Below, in pieces: positions 41,920 to 50,712 of a stretch of DNA of 64,000 nucleotides. The notes under the pieces were generated by a model that worked only from the letters and a program-made list of their open reading frames with translations, had not been told where the DNA came from and did not search any database. Where the stretch lies: the NCBI RefSeq assembly GCF_001552615.1, contig NZ_BCRN01000016.1, forward strand, positions 62,001 through 126,000, in the 5' to 3' direction. The position numbers and the translations under genes were made by a program. The DNA comes from Millisia brevis NBRC 105863. Its GTDB lineage: Bacteria > Actinomycetota > Actinomycetes > Mycobacteriales > Mycobacteriaceae. Every line of letters begins with the position of its first letter. The first letter of the stretch is position 1.

Positions 41920-42312
41920 GTGCATTACGCCCTCAATGTCGGACTCGACCCCACGGCCGTCGCTGACCCCAACAATCCGAGCGCAGCCTTTCCCACTGTG
42001 ACCCCACAGGAGGTGCAGGCCGGACTCGATAAAGCCGCCGATGATCTCGCCACACTCGGTCTAACGCTCGAGAATTGTCTCCTCGACCGCGGGCCCGACG
42101 CCGCCGAAGCCTTCCGTCGGACCGTCCTGGAGCGGCACTACGACATCATCATCGTGGGCGGAGGTATCCGGCTGGAACCGTCGATGACCCCGCTGTTCGA
42201 GAAGATCGTCAACATCGCACGGGAGGTCACCCCCGACTCGATCCTCTGCTTCAACACCGGACCGGCAACCCACCTCGAGACCGTCAAGCGCTGGTGGCCC
42301 GTCGGCGCCTGA
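41920..42312 (+). CDS. Conserved-looking protein of unknown function downstream of MarR
   Basis: 130 residues, unrecognised. The first part (ALNVGLDPTAVADPNNPSAA and FPTVTPQEVQAGLDKAADDL) is followed by a Rossmann-like pattern: strand HYDIIIVGGGIRLEP, a helix SMTPLFEKIVNIAREVTP, strand DSILCFNTGPATHLETVKRW. That order suggests a small alpha/beta domain. No signal or membrane segment. GGAG lies 6 nt before the GTG at 41920. It is probably co-transcribed with MarR and so linked to the response that MarR controls. I cannot name a family. Confidence 0.6.
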   Translation: MHYALNVGLDPTAVADPNNPSAAFPTVTPQEVQAGLDKAADDLATLGLTLENCLLDRGPDAAEAFRRTVLERHYDIIIVGGGIRLEPSMTPLFEKIVNIAREVTPDSILCFNTGPATHLETVKRWWPVGA

Positions 42313-42323
42313 CGCGCCGCGCC

Positions 42324-43655
42324 CTACCCGGTCGACTCCAGGCAGCGCGGCGGAGGTGGTGCCGTACTTCGGTAGACGCGCCCCGTCGGGGTGATCGTTT
42401 CGACGGTGTGGCGTCCTGTTCGGTCGTCGACCACACGCGTGGACCACCCGACCACCTGCTTCGCGTGATTGCACCCCTCACACAACCCCTGCCCATGTGT
42501 CGCGGTGGTCGCCCCACCGTCGGCAACCGGGGTGATGTGATCGATATGTCGCACCGGCGCATCGCAATACGGCATCCGGCATGTGTGGTCCCGGGTGCGG
42601 ATCAGCCGCGCCACCCCGGGTGGGAAGCACCGGGATCGCGATTCCATCGCCACGATTCCGGTCGGGTTGGCGTACACCCGCCGCAGCGTCAGCAACCCTT
42701 CCCCATCGGCGGCAAGGACCAGCTCGCGCGCGAGGTCCGCGGGGATCGGCCCGAACTCCCCACACTGAGCGGGTTCATCACCGCCCGCCAGCAGGGTGGC
42801 ATCGGATACCACCAGGTTGACGGCGATCGGAACCACCGGCGCCTTCGCGGCGGGAACGTTCACACAGCGGGCGCCGGGACCGGCGGGGACGACGCCGTGG
42901 ATCACCCGGTCGAGCAGGGTGTCGACCATGACCGCTCCACGCGACCGCTTGTCACCGGACGCAGCCGCGGTGGCCGCCGCCCGGACCAGGGTCGCGTACG
43001 CGGCGACCCCCTCGACCAGGGGAACCGTCGCCGACAGCCGAACCATTCCACCCGGCAACGGCCGCAACGACACCCGCCGATCCTTCACCGCCTGTTCGCG
43101 CGCCCGCACGAAGACCTCCCGATCGGCCTCGTATGCCCGGGCACGAACCTCCTTCTCCAAACATCGCACCGATACTGTTTCGAGCCGATCGATCTCCGCC
43201 CCGATCCGCGCGTCGATCTTCCCGCGGTCCTCCCGCGACACCGTCGCCGTCTCCCGAACGATGACCGTCGCCCGCCACTCGTCGATCCGCCCGGTCCGAA
43301 GCGCGGCGAGCGTATGCGGCATCTCGGTGGTCAGCACCATCGCCAACCCGACCCGACGAGCCCCGCGATGCGGCGACTCGCGACGCGCCATCCCGACCTG
43401 CACCGCGATGCTCCGCTCGACCCGCTCCGCCTTCTCCGGAAGACGACAGGTCTGACGCTGAGAACGACTGAAGGCTGCGGTCACGACGGCCTTGAATCCG
43501 TCGGCAGCGCTGGTCAATCGTTCCAGCTGCGTCAACATGCGGACGCGGGCGGCGTCGTCTCCGGGCCCGGTCGATCGCGTCAGCGCGTCGATCCAGGAGT
43601 CGAGCTCTTCGGGAGTCGCCTCCCCCATATTCACAGGATGATCCGATGGGAACAT
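42324..43655 (-). CDS. DUF222 domain HNH endonuclease-like protein
   Basis: 443 residues. The N-terminal DUF222 (13E12 repeat) region contains VGLAMVLTTEMPHTLAALRT and GRIDEWRATVIVRETATVS. The C-terminal HNH nuclease domain reads TRDHTCRMPYCDAPVRHIDH, then ITPVADGGATTATHGQGLCE and GCNHAKQ, with the paired CxxC-type zinc cysteines and the catalytic HIDH. Such genes are often present in many copies in Mycobacteriales and may be passengers of mobile DNA, although no terminal repeats are visible here. A perfect TATAAT lies 7 nt before the ATG at 43655; an in-frame ATG at 43628 is an alternative. Confidence 0.88.
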   Translation of the reverse strand: MFPSDHPVNMGEATPEELDSWIDALTRSTGPGDDAARVRMLTQLERLTSAADGFKAVVTAAFSRSQRQTCRLPEKAERVERSIAVQVGMARRESPHRGARRVGLAMVLTTEMPHTLAALRTGRIDEWRATVIVRETATVSREDRGKIDARIGAEIDRLETVSVRCLEKEVRARAYEADREVFVRAREQAVKDRRVSLRPLPGGMVRLSATVPLVEGVAAYATLVRAAATAAASGDKRSRGAVMVDTLLDRVIHGVVPAGPGARCVNVPAAKAPVVPIAVNLVVSDATLLAGGDEPAQCGEFGPIPADLARELVLAADGEGLLTLRRVYANPTGIVAMESRSRCFPPGVARLIRTRDHTCRMPYCDAPVRHIDHITPVADGGATTATHGQGLCEGCNHAKQVVGWSTRVVDDRTGRHTVETITPTGRVYRSTAPPPPRCLESTG

Positions 43656-43662
43656 GTGTTCG

Positions 43663-43668
43663 ATTATA
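43663..43668 (-). promoter_or_regulatory. Consensus -10 box of the DUF222-HNH gene
   Basis: On the minus strand a perfect TATAAT is followed by 7 nt (CGAACAC) and then the ATG, so transcription should start at or next to the start codon. It lies in an AT-rich patch (CTATATAATCG). Confidence 0.6.
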
Positions 43669-43844
43669 TAGAGACCCTCCGACACGAACCAGACCGGAAT
43701 CCCATCTGTGGATAACTCGATCACCTTGCCGAAACGAGTAACTCTCCTGCCGATCGGCACCTGTGGCCACGGCCGCCGGATTCGTAGTTTCGACCTCGTG
43801 GATATCGCGGCATACCGGCCGCGACGGATCGAGAGGAACCATCG

Positions 43845-44819
43845 ATGAGCACGACGACCACCACTCCGCAGACCTACCGCGACCAGCGGGCCTGGCGCGA
43901 CCTGCAGACCTTCCTGCCGGAACGGTTGCGCCTCGACGACGCCGCCGCCCCCGAGGAGGAGTTCTGGGACTGGCGCGGCAACGCCGTCCACCTGGACCGG
44001 TACCGCAACGCGCAGGCGCCCGCGAAGGTGGTGCTGCACCACGGCGTCGGGACCAATGGCCGGCAGATGTCGCTGATTCTCGGCGCACCCCTCGCCGCAC
44101 GGGGTTTCGAGACGGTGGCCCTGGACAACCTCGGCTACGGCATGACCCGCGTCGCTCCCGGAACCACCCCGAGTTACGACGACTGGGTCGACCTGGTGGT
44201 CGACTTCCTCGCCTACGAACAGTCCCGCGACGACCGCCCGATCGTGCTCTACGGCCTCAGCGCCGGCGGCATGCTGACCTACCACGTCGCGGCGAAGGCG
44301 CCGCGGGGCACGCTGCGCGGCATCGTCGGCATGACCTTCCTCGACCAACGCAACCAACAGGTCCGCGACGAGACCGCGCACGACATCGTCACCTCCCGCG
44401 TGGGCATGCCCCTGTTGAACATGGTCGACCGAACCCCGGCGGCAAGGCTGCGGTATCCGATGACCCTCGCGTCGAAAATGTCTGCGCTGGTGAATGATCC
44501 GGACGCTCTGAAGGTGATGACCGACGATGCCACCTCCGCCGGGAATTGGGTGTCGATCCGGTTCCTGAGCAGCTACGGCGCCTACGTCCCCGCCGTGGAG
44601 CCGGAGGACTTCGACGCCTGCCCGGTGCTGTTGACGCAGCCGGCACAGGACCGCTGGTCGCCGCTGCACCTGAGCACCCCGGTGCTCTCGCGGATCACCC
44701 GGGTGCCGGTCGAGACGGCGCTGCTGGACAACGCCGGGCACTACCCGATCGAGGATCCCGGCCTCGCGCAGATGGTCGACGCGATCGCCGACTTCGCCGG
44801 CCGGGTCACCGCATCCTGA
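43845..44819 (+). CDS. Alpha/beta hydrolase
   Basis: 324 residues with no signal peptide. Visible triad: nucleophile in LYGLSAGGMLTYH, Asp in LTQPAQDRWSPLH, His in LLDNAGHYPIEDPG. The oxyanion region is VLHHGVGTNGRQMS, and LDNLGYGMTRVAPG is the usual post-strand loop. The fold resembles lysophospholipase-like hydrolases; the substrate is unknown. GAGAGGA lies about 8 nt before the ATG. It is 40 bp ahead of an AraC regulator on the same strand, which may control it. Confidence 0.87.
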   Translation: MSTTTTTPQTYRDQRAWRDLQTFLPERLRLDDAAAPEEEFWDWRGNAVHLDRYRNAQAPAKVVLHHGVGTNGRQMSLILGAPLAARGFETVALDNLGYGMTRVAPGTTPSYDDWVDLVVDFLAYEQSRDDRPIVLYGLSAGGMLTYHVAAKAPRGTLRGIVGMTFLDQRNQQVRDETAHDIVTSRVGMPLLNMVDRTPAARLRYPMTLASKMSALVNDPDALKVMTDDATSAGNWVSIRFLSSYGAYVPAVEPEDFDACPVLLTQPAQDRWSPLHLSTPVLSRITRVPVETALLDNAGHYPIEDPGLAQMVDAIADFAGRVTAS

Positions 44820-44859
44820 CGGCGGGAGTTCGCCGAGGTCGGGCACGGTCGTGCGCGGG

Positions 44860-45996
44860 ATGGCTAGGATGACGGCTGCACAGGCCGGGCCGATCCTCGG
44901 GGGTGTCGTGGTTCATTGGAGTACTCCGCGATCGGCCATGGGCGCCCTGTTGATGCTGGGACTGGGCCGCGACCACGGCCTGACCACCGAGCAGTGCCTG
45001 GCCGGCACCGGCCTGGCCGAGCGACAGCTGGCCGATCCGGACGCGGCGCTGGGCGTCACCGACGAATTGGCCGTTATCGCCAATGTGGTTCGCGAATTGG
45101 GTGATCCACCGGGGCTCGGACTGGAGGCCGGCGAACTATTCCGGTCGACGTCCTACGGGCTGTGGGGGTTCGCGCTGATCAGCAGTCCGACGTTGCGGTC
45201 GACGATCCGGGTCGGCTTCCAGTTCGGCGAGCTGAGCTTCTCGCTCAGCGAGACCTCGGTGCACGACGCGGATGGCGAGTTGCGTCTTCTACTCGAACCG
45301 CTGGGCATCCCGCCGGACCTGCGACGCTTCACCGTCGAACGGGACGCCGCGGCGATCCAGACGCTGCACCGCGACCTGCTCGCGGCCCCCCGGGCGCTCC
45401 GGCGCGTCGAGTTCACACGGCCCGCGCCGCCGGCGGACGTCCTACCGCGTTACGCGTCGCTGTTCGGGGTGCCGCCGATCTTCGACGCCGACGCCACCAT
45501 GCTGGTCTTCGACGCAGCGGAGGTCGACGTGCCGCTCCCGCAGGCGAATGGGCAGACCGCCGCCGTCGTGCTCGGACACTGCCGCGACCTGCTCGACGAG
45601 CGGCGCGCGCGCAGCGGGATGTCGAGGCTGGTGCGCGATCTGCTGATCGAACGCCTGCCCGCTCCGCCGGATGCCGCCGACCTCGCCCGGGAACTGCACA
45701 TCGGCGAACGCACCCTGCGGCTGAAGCTGGCCGACGAGGGGACCTCGTATCGGGCTCTGCTGGACGAGGTCCGGGAGCATCTGGCCGAGGAGTTGCTCGT
45801 CAGTCAACGCCTTCCGGTCGCCGAGATCGCGCACCGCCTCGGATACGTCGAGGTGTCGAGCTTCTCCCAGGCGTTCCGGCGATGGAAGGGAATGGGGCCG
45901 CGGGCCTTTCGGGACCTCGACCGCCGTGTCGACCACAAACGCCCGCCCGCGTCGACCCGGGGGCTGTCCGGGATCGAGCGTGGGCGGGCGTTGTGA
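44860..45996 (+). CDS. AraC-family transcriptional regulator
   Basis: 378 residues from ATG 44860; GTG at 44851 and ATG at 44869 are also possible. The N-terminal 200 residues match the arabinose-binding-like domain of OruR/MmsR-type regulators (SAMGALLMLGLGRDHGLTTE, then GLWGFALISSPTLRSTIRVG). The C-terminal double HTH reads ADLARELHIGERTLRLKLAD, EGTSYRALLDEVREHLAEEL, then LPVAEIAHRLGYVEVSSFSQ and AFRRWKGMGPRAFR. Such proteins often activate hydrolase or monooxygenase genes, which fits the hydrolase gene just upstream. It is convergent with fadB2. Confidence 0.88.
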   Translation: MARMTAAQAGPILGGVVVHWSTPRSAMGALLMLGLGRDHGLTTEQCLAGTGLAERQLADPDAALGVTDELAVIANVVRELGDPPGLGLEAGELFRSTSYGLWGFALISSPTLRSTIRVGFQFGELSFSLSETSVHDADGELRLLLEPLGIPPDLRRFTVERDAAAIQTLHRDLLAAPRALRRVEFTRPAPPADVLPRYASLFGVPPIFDADATMLVFDAAEVDVPLPQANGQTAAVVLGHCRDLLDERRARSGMSRLVRDLLIERLPAPPDAADLARELHIGERTLRLKLADEGTSYRALLDEVREHLAEELLVSQRLPVAEIAHRLGYVEVSSFSQAFRRWKGMGPRAFRDLDRRVDHKRPPASTRGLSGIERGRAL

Positions 45997-46011
45997 TGCC
46001 GACCGATTCGA

Positions 46012-46899
46012 TTATGTGGTGACGATTCGGCCGTTCTCGTAGGTGTAGAAACCGGCACCGGTCTTCTTGCCGAGCAGTCCGGCCTCCACCATGCGCAGCA
46101 GCAGCGGCGGCGGCGCGTAGAGCGGTTCCTTGTATTCGTCGTACATCGCATCGGCGATGAATTTCACGGTGTCCAGACCGATCAGGTCGGAGAGCACCAA
46201 GGGGCCCATCGGGTGTGCGAGCCCCAGTTGAATCGCCTTGTCGATGTCCTCCCGCTTCGCGGAACCGGATTCGAGCATCCGGATCGCGGAGAGCAGGTAG
46301 GGCACCAACAACGCGTTGACGACGAATCCGGACCGATCCGACGCACGGACAACCTGCTTGCCCAGGACCTCCGAGGCGAACGTCTCCGCTCGCTCGGCGG
46401 CCGCCGGGTTCGTGCGCAGCGTGGTGACCAGCTCGACCAGCGGCAGCACCGGCACCGGGTTGAAGAAGTGGAGTCCCACCACCCGTTCCGGCTTGCTGGT
46501 GGCCCGGCTGATCCGGGTGATCGACAGCGACGACGTGTTGGATGCGAGCACCGCGTTCGGATCGGCGACGACCTTGTCCAGCGCGGAGAAGATCTCCGCC
46601 TTGACGCCTTCGTCCTCGACCACGGCCTCGATCACCAGTTGGCGATCGGCGAAGTCTCCCAGATCCGTGGTCGAGCGCACCTTGCTCAGCGCCTGATCGC
46701 GCTCGCGCTCGGTGATCTTGCCGCTCGACACCCCGCGATCGAGCGACTTACGAATCCTGGCCAGACCCGCCTCGGCGAGCTCGGCGGTGTTTTCGAACAC
46801 GAGCACATCCACCTGGGCACGGGCGCAGACCTCTGCGATTCCCGAGCCCATCTGGCCCGCGCCGACGACACCGACCCGCTCGATCCGGTCATCCGTCAC
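46012..46899 (-). CDS. fadB2: 3-hydroxybutyryl-CoA dehydrogenase
   Basis: NAD(P)-dependent 3-hydroxyacyl-CoA dehydrogenase of 295 residues. The cofactor loop is VGVVGAGQMGSGIAEVCA. Catalytic residues sit in VLASNTSSLSITRI (Ser), VVGLHFFNPVPVLPLVELV (His and Glu) and GFVVNALLVPYLLSAIRML. The C-terminal domain is GLAHPMGPLVLSDLIGLDTV. It interconverts acetoacetyl-CoA and 3-hydroxybutyryl-CoA. GTG at 46899 follows GAGGAGG by 10 nt. It lies 43 bp downstream of aceA on the same strand, the Rv0467-Rv0468 pairing, so beta-oxidation and the glyoxylate shunt are linked here. Confidence 0.93.
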   Translation of the reverse strand: MTDDRIERVGVVGAGQMGSGIAEVCARAQVDVLVFENTAELAEAGLARIRKSLDRGVSSGKITERERDQALSKVRSTTDLGDFADRQLVIEAVVEDEGVKAEIFSALDKVVADPNAVLASNTSSLSITRISRATSKPERVVGLHFFNPVPVLPLVELVTTLRTNPAAAERAETFASEVLGKQVVRASDRSGFVVNALLVPYLLSAIRMLESGSAKREDIDKAIQLGLAHPMGPLVLSDLIGLDTVKFIADAMYDEYKEPLYAPPPLLLRMVEAGLLGKKTGAGFYTYENGRIVTT

Positions 46900-46942
46900 G
46901 TCGACTTCTCCTCCTCGATCATCCACCGATCGCTGATGCGAC

Positions 46943-48232
46943 TCAGTGGAACTGGCCCTCTTCGGTGGAGCCCTTGAGCGCCGCCGTCGAGGTGTTCGGG
47001 TCGACGGTGGTGGCGATCGCGTCGAAGTAGCCGGCGCCGACCTCGCGCTGGTGCTTGATCGCGGTGAAGCCACGCTCTTCGGCGGCCTTGAACTCGCGCT
47101 CCTGCAGGTCGACGAAGGCGGTCATGCCCTCGCGGGCGTAGCCGTGCGCCAGGTCGAACATGCCGTAGTTGAGCGAGTGGAAGCCGGCCAGCGTGATGAA
47201 CTGGAACTTGAAGCCCATCGCGCCGAGCTCCTTCTGGAACTTGGCAATGGTCGCATCGTCGAGATGCGCCTTCCAGTTGAACGACGGCGAGCAGTTGTAG
47301 GCGAGCAGCTGGTCCGGGAACTCGCTGCGCACGGACTCGGCGAACTTCTTGGCGACCTCGAGGTCCGGCACGCCGGTCTCCATCCAGATCAGGTCCGAGT
47401 ACGGGGCGTAGGCCTTCGCGCGGGCGATGCAGGGCTCGATGCCGTTCTTGACCCCGAAGAAGCCCTCCGCGGTGCGAGTGCCGTCGAGGAACTCGGTGTC
47501 GCGCTCGTCGACATCGGAGGTGATCAGCGTCGCGGCCTCGGCGTCGGTACGCGCGATGACCACGGTCGGCACACCGGCGACGTCGGCCGCGAGGCGAGCC
47601 GAGGTCAGGGTGCGGATGTGCTGCTGGGTCGGGATGAGGACCTTGCCGCCGAGGTGGCCGCACTTCTTCTCCGACGCGAGCTGGTCCTCCCAGTGGGAAC
47701 CGGCGACACCGGCGGCGATCATCGCCTTCTGCAGCTCGTACACGTTCAGCGCGCCACCGAAGCCGGCTTCGCCGTCGGCGACGATCGGGGCCAGCCAGTT
47801 CTTGACGCTGGTGTCACCCTCGACCTTGGCGATCTCGTCGGCGCGCAGCAGCGCGTTGTTGATCCGACGCACGACCTGCGGCACCGAGTTGGCCGGGTAC
47901 AGCGACTGGTCCGGGTAGGTGTGGCCGGAGAGGTTCGCGTCACCGGCGACCTGCCAACCCGACAGGTAGATGGCCTTGAGGCCCGCGCGGACCTGCTGCA
48001 CAGCCTGGTTGCCGGTCAGCGCGCCGAGGGAGTTGATGTAGTCCTCGTTGTTGACCAGGTCCCACAGGATCTCCGAACCGCGGCGAGCGAGAGTGGCTTC
48101 CTCGACAACCGTGCCCTGGAGCTTCTCGACCTGCTCGGCGGTGTAGTTGCGGGTGATGCCCTTCCAGCGCGGGTTCGTATCCCAATCGTTCTGAATCTCC
48201 GCCGCGGTCCTGGGGGCTCCGGTCGTCGACAT
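46943..48232 (-). CDS. aceA: Isocitrate lyase
   Basis: First enzyme of the glyoxylate shunt: isocitrate to glyoxylate and succinate. 429 residues, the length of Icl1. The catalytic segment is [20 protein letters not shown] with the active Cys. Other family blocks are [54 protein letters not shown] and [26 protein letters not shown] lies 6-7 nt before the ATG. It needs Mg2+ and serves growth on acetate and fatty acids, and in mycobacteria also the methylcitrate cycle. RamB, its likely regulator, is encoded 2.5 kb away. Confidence 0.96.
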   Translation of the reverse strand: MSTTGAPRTAAEIQNDWDTNPRWKGITRNYTAEQVEKLQGTVVEEATLARRGSEILWDLVNNEDYINSLGALTGNQAVQQVRAGLKAIYLSGWQVAGDANLSGHTYPDQSLYPANSVPQVVRRINNALLRADEIAKVEGDTSVKNWLAPIVADGEAGFGGALNVYELQKAMIAAGVAGSHWEDQLASEKKCGHLGGKVLIPTQQHIRTLTSARLAADVAGVPTVVIARTDAEAATLITSDVDERDTEFLDGTRTAEGFFGVKNGIEPCIARAKAYAPYSDLIWMETGVPDLEVAKKFAESVRSEFPDQLLAYNCSPSFNWKAHLDDATIAKFQKELGAMGFKFQFITLAGFHSLNYGMFDLAHGYAREGMTAFVDLQEREFKAAEERGFTAIKHQREVGAGYFDAIATTVDPNTSTAALKGSTEEGQFH

Positions 48233-48611
48233 CGACAGTCTCCGTCTCTGTGGGTATCGGTAGTGCGGGAAAAACCTTCGCATGATTGTCAGAAATCCTG
48301 CGACGCACTTCGAGAATGGCACAGCCTCAAAACCGCGTCTACCTCGGGTTTTTGTGAACGCGCGCTACATGCGCACCCAGAGTTGCCAAGGTTGCGAAGA
48401 TTCCGATCCCGCCGCGATCCATCTCCGCAGGTAGCGCCGGTTATCCAGTACGGGCGTTATGTTTGCGCCGCCGGGGGTCCACGCACCTCCCGGGAAGCAG
48501 CCGGCCGCGAAAGTGAGACGCAGATCACTTACCGGCGAGTTCGGAAGTCGGGGAATCGCACGTCGGGGGCCGTATCCGGGCCCCGGGTCGCCCCGGTGTC
48601 ACACTGGGACG
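48233..48611. other. 379-bp divergent region between aceA and the S9 peptidase
   Basis: No convincing ORF. It holds the aceA ribosome binding site, the RamB-box-like repeat at 48382-48399, a half-match to a Rex operator at 48352-48369 (first 11 bases only) and a 6-bp inverted repeat AAGTGA-GACGCAGA-TCACTT at 48511-48530 nearer the peptidase gene. AAAACCTTCGCATG at 48271-48284 is a weaker RamB-like sequence. I could not place the aceA -10 box with confidence. Confidence 0.5.
48382..48399. promoter_or_regulatory. RamB-box-like tandem repeat upstream of aceA
   Basis: GTTGCCAAGGTTGCGAAG is two 9-bp direct repeats with one mismatch. Its complement runs TTCGCAACCTTGGCAA, which agrees at 13 of 16 positions with overlapping RamB half-sites (TTTGCAAACTTTGCAA) built from the Corynebacterium and Mycobacterium RamB boxes as I remember them. 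It is centred about 160 bp upstream of the aceA start. Confidence 0.45.
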
Positions 48612-50702
48612 GTGACCGATCCGAACGGTTTTCCCCGGCTGTACGCACGCACGCAGCGGTTCACCCTCGGGGCGCCGCGCACGATCACCGTCTCCCCCGA
48701 CGGAGCGACCGTGCTGTTCCTGCGCTCGCGCCATGCGACCGATCCGGTCACCTGTCTGTGGGCGCTCGACGTGGCCGACGGGGTCGAGCGGCTGCTGGCC
48801 GACCCGCGCGCGATCGCCGAGGCCGAGGGCCTGGCCGACGACGACGAGCTGCCGGAGCAGGAGCGCGCCCGCCGCGAGCGCACCCGCGAACAGGCGGGCG
48901 GCATCGTCGGCTACACCACGGACGCGGCGGTCCGCACGATCGCCTTCGCCCTCTCCGGGCGCGCCTATCTGGTCGACGTCGCCGGCGCCGAACCGCCCCG
49001 GCCCATCCCCGGCGCGACCGGCATCACCGATCCGCGCGTCGACCCCACCGGTCGCGCGACCGCCTTCGTCCGCGACGGTGCGCTGCTCGTCCACGATGGC
49101 GCCGACGCTCGCACCGACGTGCTGGTCGAGCCGGAGACGCCGGGCGTGCGCTACGCCACCGCCGAGTTCATCGCGGCCGAGGAGATGAACCGCGCCCGCG
49201 GTTTCTGGTGGGCACCCGACGGCTCCGCACTGCTGGTCACCCGCGTCGACGACACCCCGGTCGACCGCTGGTACATCTCCGATCCAGCCAATCCCGGCCG
49301 GGAACCGGCGCGGATCGATTACCCCGCCGCGGGGCGCCCGAATGCGGTGGTCACCGTCGAGATCGTCGGCATCGACGGCGCCCGCACCCCGGTGCGTTGG
49401 AACCGCGAGGCCTACGAGTACGTCGTCGACGGTCGTTGGGACGCGCACGGGCCACTGCTGACCGTTCAATCCCGCGACCAGCGCGAGGTGCTGATCCTGG
49501 CGGTCGATCCCTCGACCGGGGAGACGACCGTGCTGCACTCCGGCACCGATCCGGAATGGGTGGACATCGTCTCCGGGGTACCGGCCCGGCTGCGGGACGG
49601 CTCACTGGTGCGCGCCGGCACCTCGGACGACACCCACCGCCTCTTCGTCGACGACGTCGCGATCACCCCGGTCGGATTGCAGGTGCGCGGCGTCGGATCG
49701 GTCGGCACGGATTCGATCGTCTTCACCGCCTCCGAGGAACCGACGTCGATCACCGTGCACCGGTGGACCCGCGACGAGGGCATCACGCTACTGAGCGAGA
49801 AGAGCGGCGTCGCGGCCGCGGCGAACGGCGGCGAGACCACGGTGATCACCCAGCGCGGCCACGGCTACGTCGGCGCGATCACCCGGGTGGCACGCCCGGG
49901 CGCCACCCACATCATCGGCTCGCTCGCGGCGACGCCGGACGTGCCGACCGTCGAGATCTTCCCGGCGGGACCACGCGGGGTGCGCACTGCGGTCATCCTG
50001 CCGCGCGACCACGTTCCCGGCACGAAGCTGCCGATCCTGATGGACCCCTACGGCGGGCCGCACGCCCAGCGGGTGCTGGACTCGAGCGGGATGTATCTGA
50101 CCAGCCAGTGGTTCGCCGATCAGGGCTTCGGTGTGGTGATCGTCGACGGTCGCGGCACCCCCGGCCGCGGACCGGCCTTCGAGCGCGAGGTCGCCGGCGA
50201 CCTCGCCGCCCCGGTCCTCGAGGATCAGATCGACGGGCTGCGGGCCGCGGTCGAGCGGTTCGAGGATCTCGACCCCGGCCGGGTAGGCATCCGCGGCTGG
50301 TCGTTCGGCGGCTACCTGGCGGCGTTGGCGGTGCTGCGGGAGCCGGACGTCTTCCACACCGCGATCGCGGGCGCCCCGGTCACCGAGTGGGAGCTGTACG
50401 ACACCCACTACACCGAGCGCTACCTCGGCTCGGATACCGCGGCGCCGTCCTACCGGCGCTCGAGCCTGATCCCGGACGCACCGGCGCTGAGCCGCCCGCT
50501 GCTGTTGATCCACGGCCTCGCCGACGACAACGTCGTCATGGCCCATACGCTGCGGCTGTCCGGGGCGCTGCTCGCCGCCGGTCGACCGCACCGGGTGCTG
50601 CCGCTGACCGGGGCCACGCATATGGCCTCGGACGAGGTGGTCGCGGAAAATCTGCTGACCCTGCAGGTCGAATTCCTGCGGTCGACCCTCGGTATCGAGT
50701 GA
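48612..50702 (+). CDS. Prolyl oligopeptidase-family serine peptidase (dipeptidyl-peptidase IV-like, S9)
   Basis: 696 residues. The N-terminal beta-propeller region (DPPIV_N-like) includes VRYATAEFIAAEEMNRARGF and WWAPDGSALLVTRVDDTPVD, with the paired Glu (EE) that binds the substrate amino terminus in DPP IV. The C-terminal alpha/beta hydrolase has the nucleophile in IRGWSFGGYLA, Asp in HGLADDNVVM and His in LTGATHMASDEV. There is no signal peptide, so it is probably cytosolic. It likely cleaves X-Pro dipeptides from short peptides. GTG at 48612. It ends 10 bp before ramB on the same strand and could be co-transcribed with it. Confidence 0.88.
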   Translation: MTDPNGFPRLYARTQRFTLGAPRTITVSPDGATVLFLRSRHATDPVTCLWALDVADGVERLLADPRAIAEAEGLADDDELPEQERARRERTREQAGGIVGYTTDAAVRTIAFALSGRAYLVDVAGAEPPRPIPGATGITDPRVDPTGRATAFVRDGALLVHDGADARTDVLVEPETPGVRYATAEFIAAEEMNRARGFWWAPDGSALLVTRVDDTPVDRWYISDPANPGREPARIDYPAAGRPNAVVTVEIVGIDGARTPVRWNREAYEYVVDGRWDAHGPLLTVQSRDQREVLILAVDPSTGETTVLHSGTDPEWVDIVSGVPARLRDGSLVRAGTSDDTHRLFVDDVAITPVGLQVRGVGSVGTDSIVFTASEEPTSITVHRWTRDEGITLLSEKSGVAAAANGGETTVITQRGHGYVGAITRVARPGATHIIGSLAATPDVPTVEIFPAGPRGVRTAVILPRDHVPGTKLPILMDPYGGPHAQRVLDSSGMYLTSQWFADQGFGVVIVDGRGTPGRGPAFEREVAGDLAAPVLEDQIDGLRAAVERFEDLDPGRVGIRGWSFGGYLAALAVLREPDVFHTAIAGAPVTEWELYDTHYTERYLGSDTAAPSYRRSSLIPDAPALSRPLLLIHGLADDNVVMAHTLRLSGALLAAGRPHRVLPLTGATHMASDEVVAENLLTLQVEFLRSTLGIE

Positions 50703-50712
50703 CGGCGCGGCG

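Noticed and set aside
48352-48369. Rex operator upstream of aceA
   Set aside because: Only the left half (TTGTGAACGCG) matches; the right half does not, so it is kept only as a remark.
48511-48530. CRP site in AAGTGAGACGCAGATCACTT
   Set aside because: GTGA and TCAC are 8 bp apart rather than 6, which does not fit CRP geometry.
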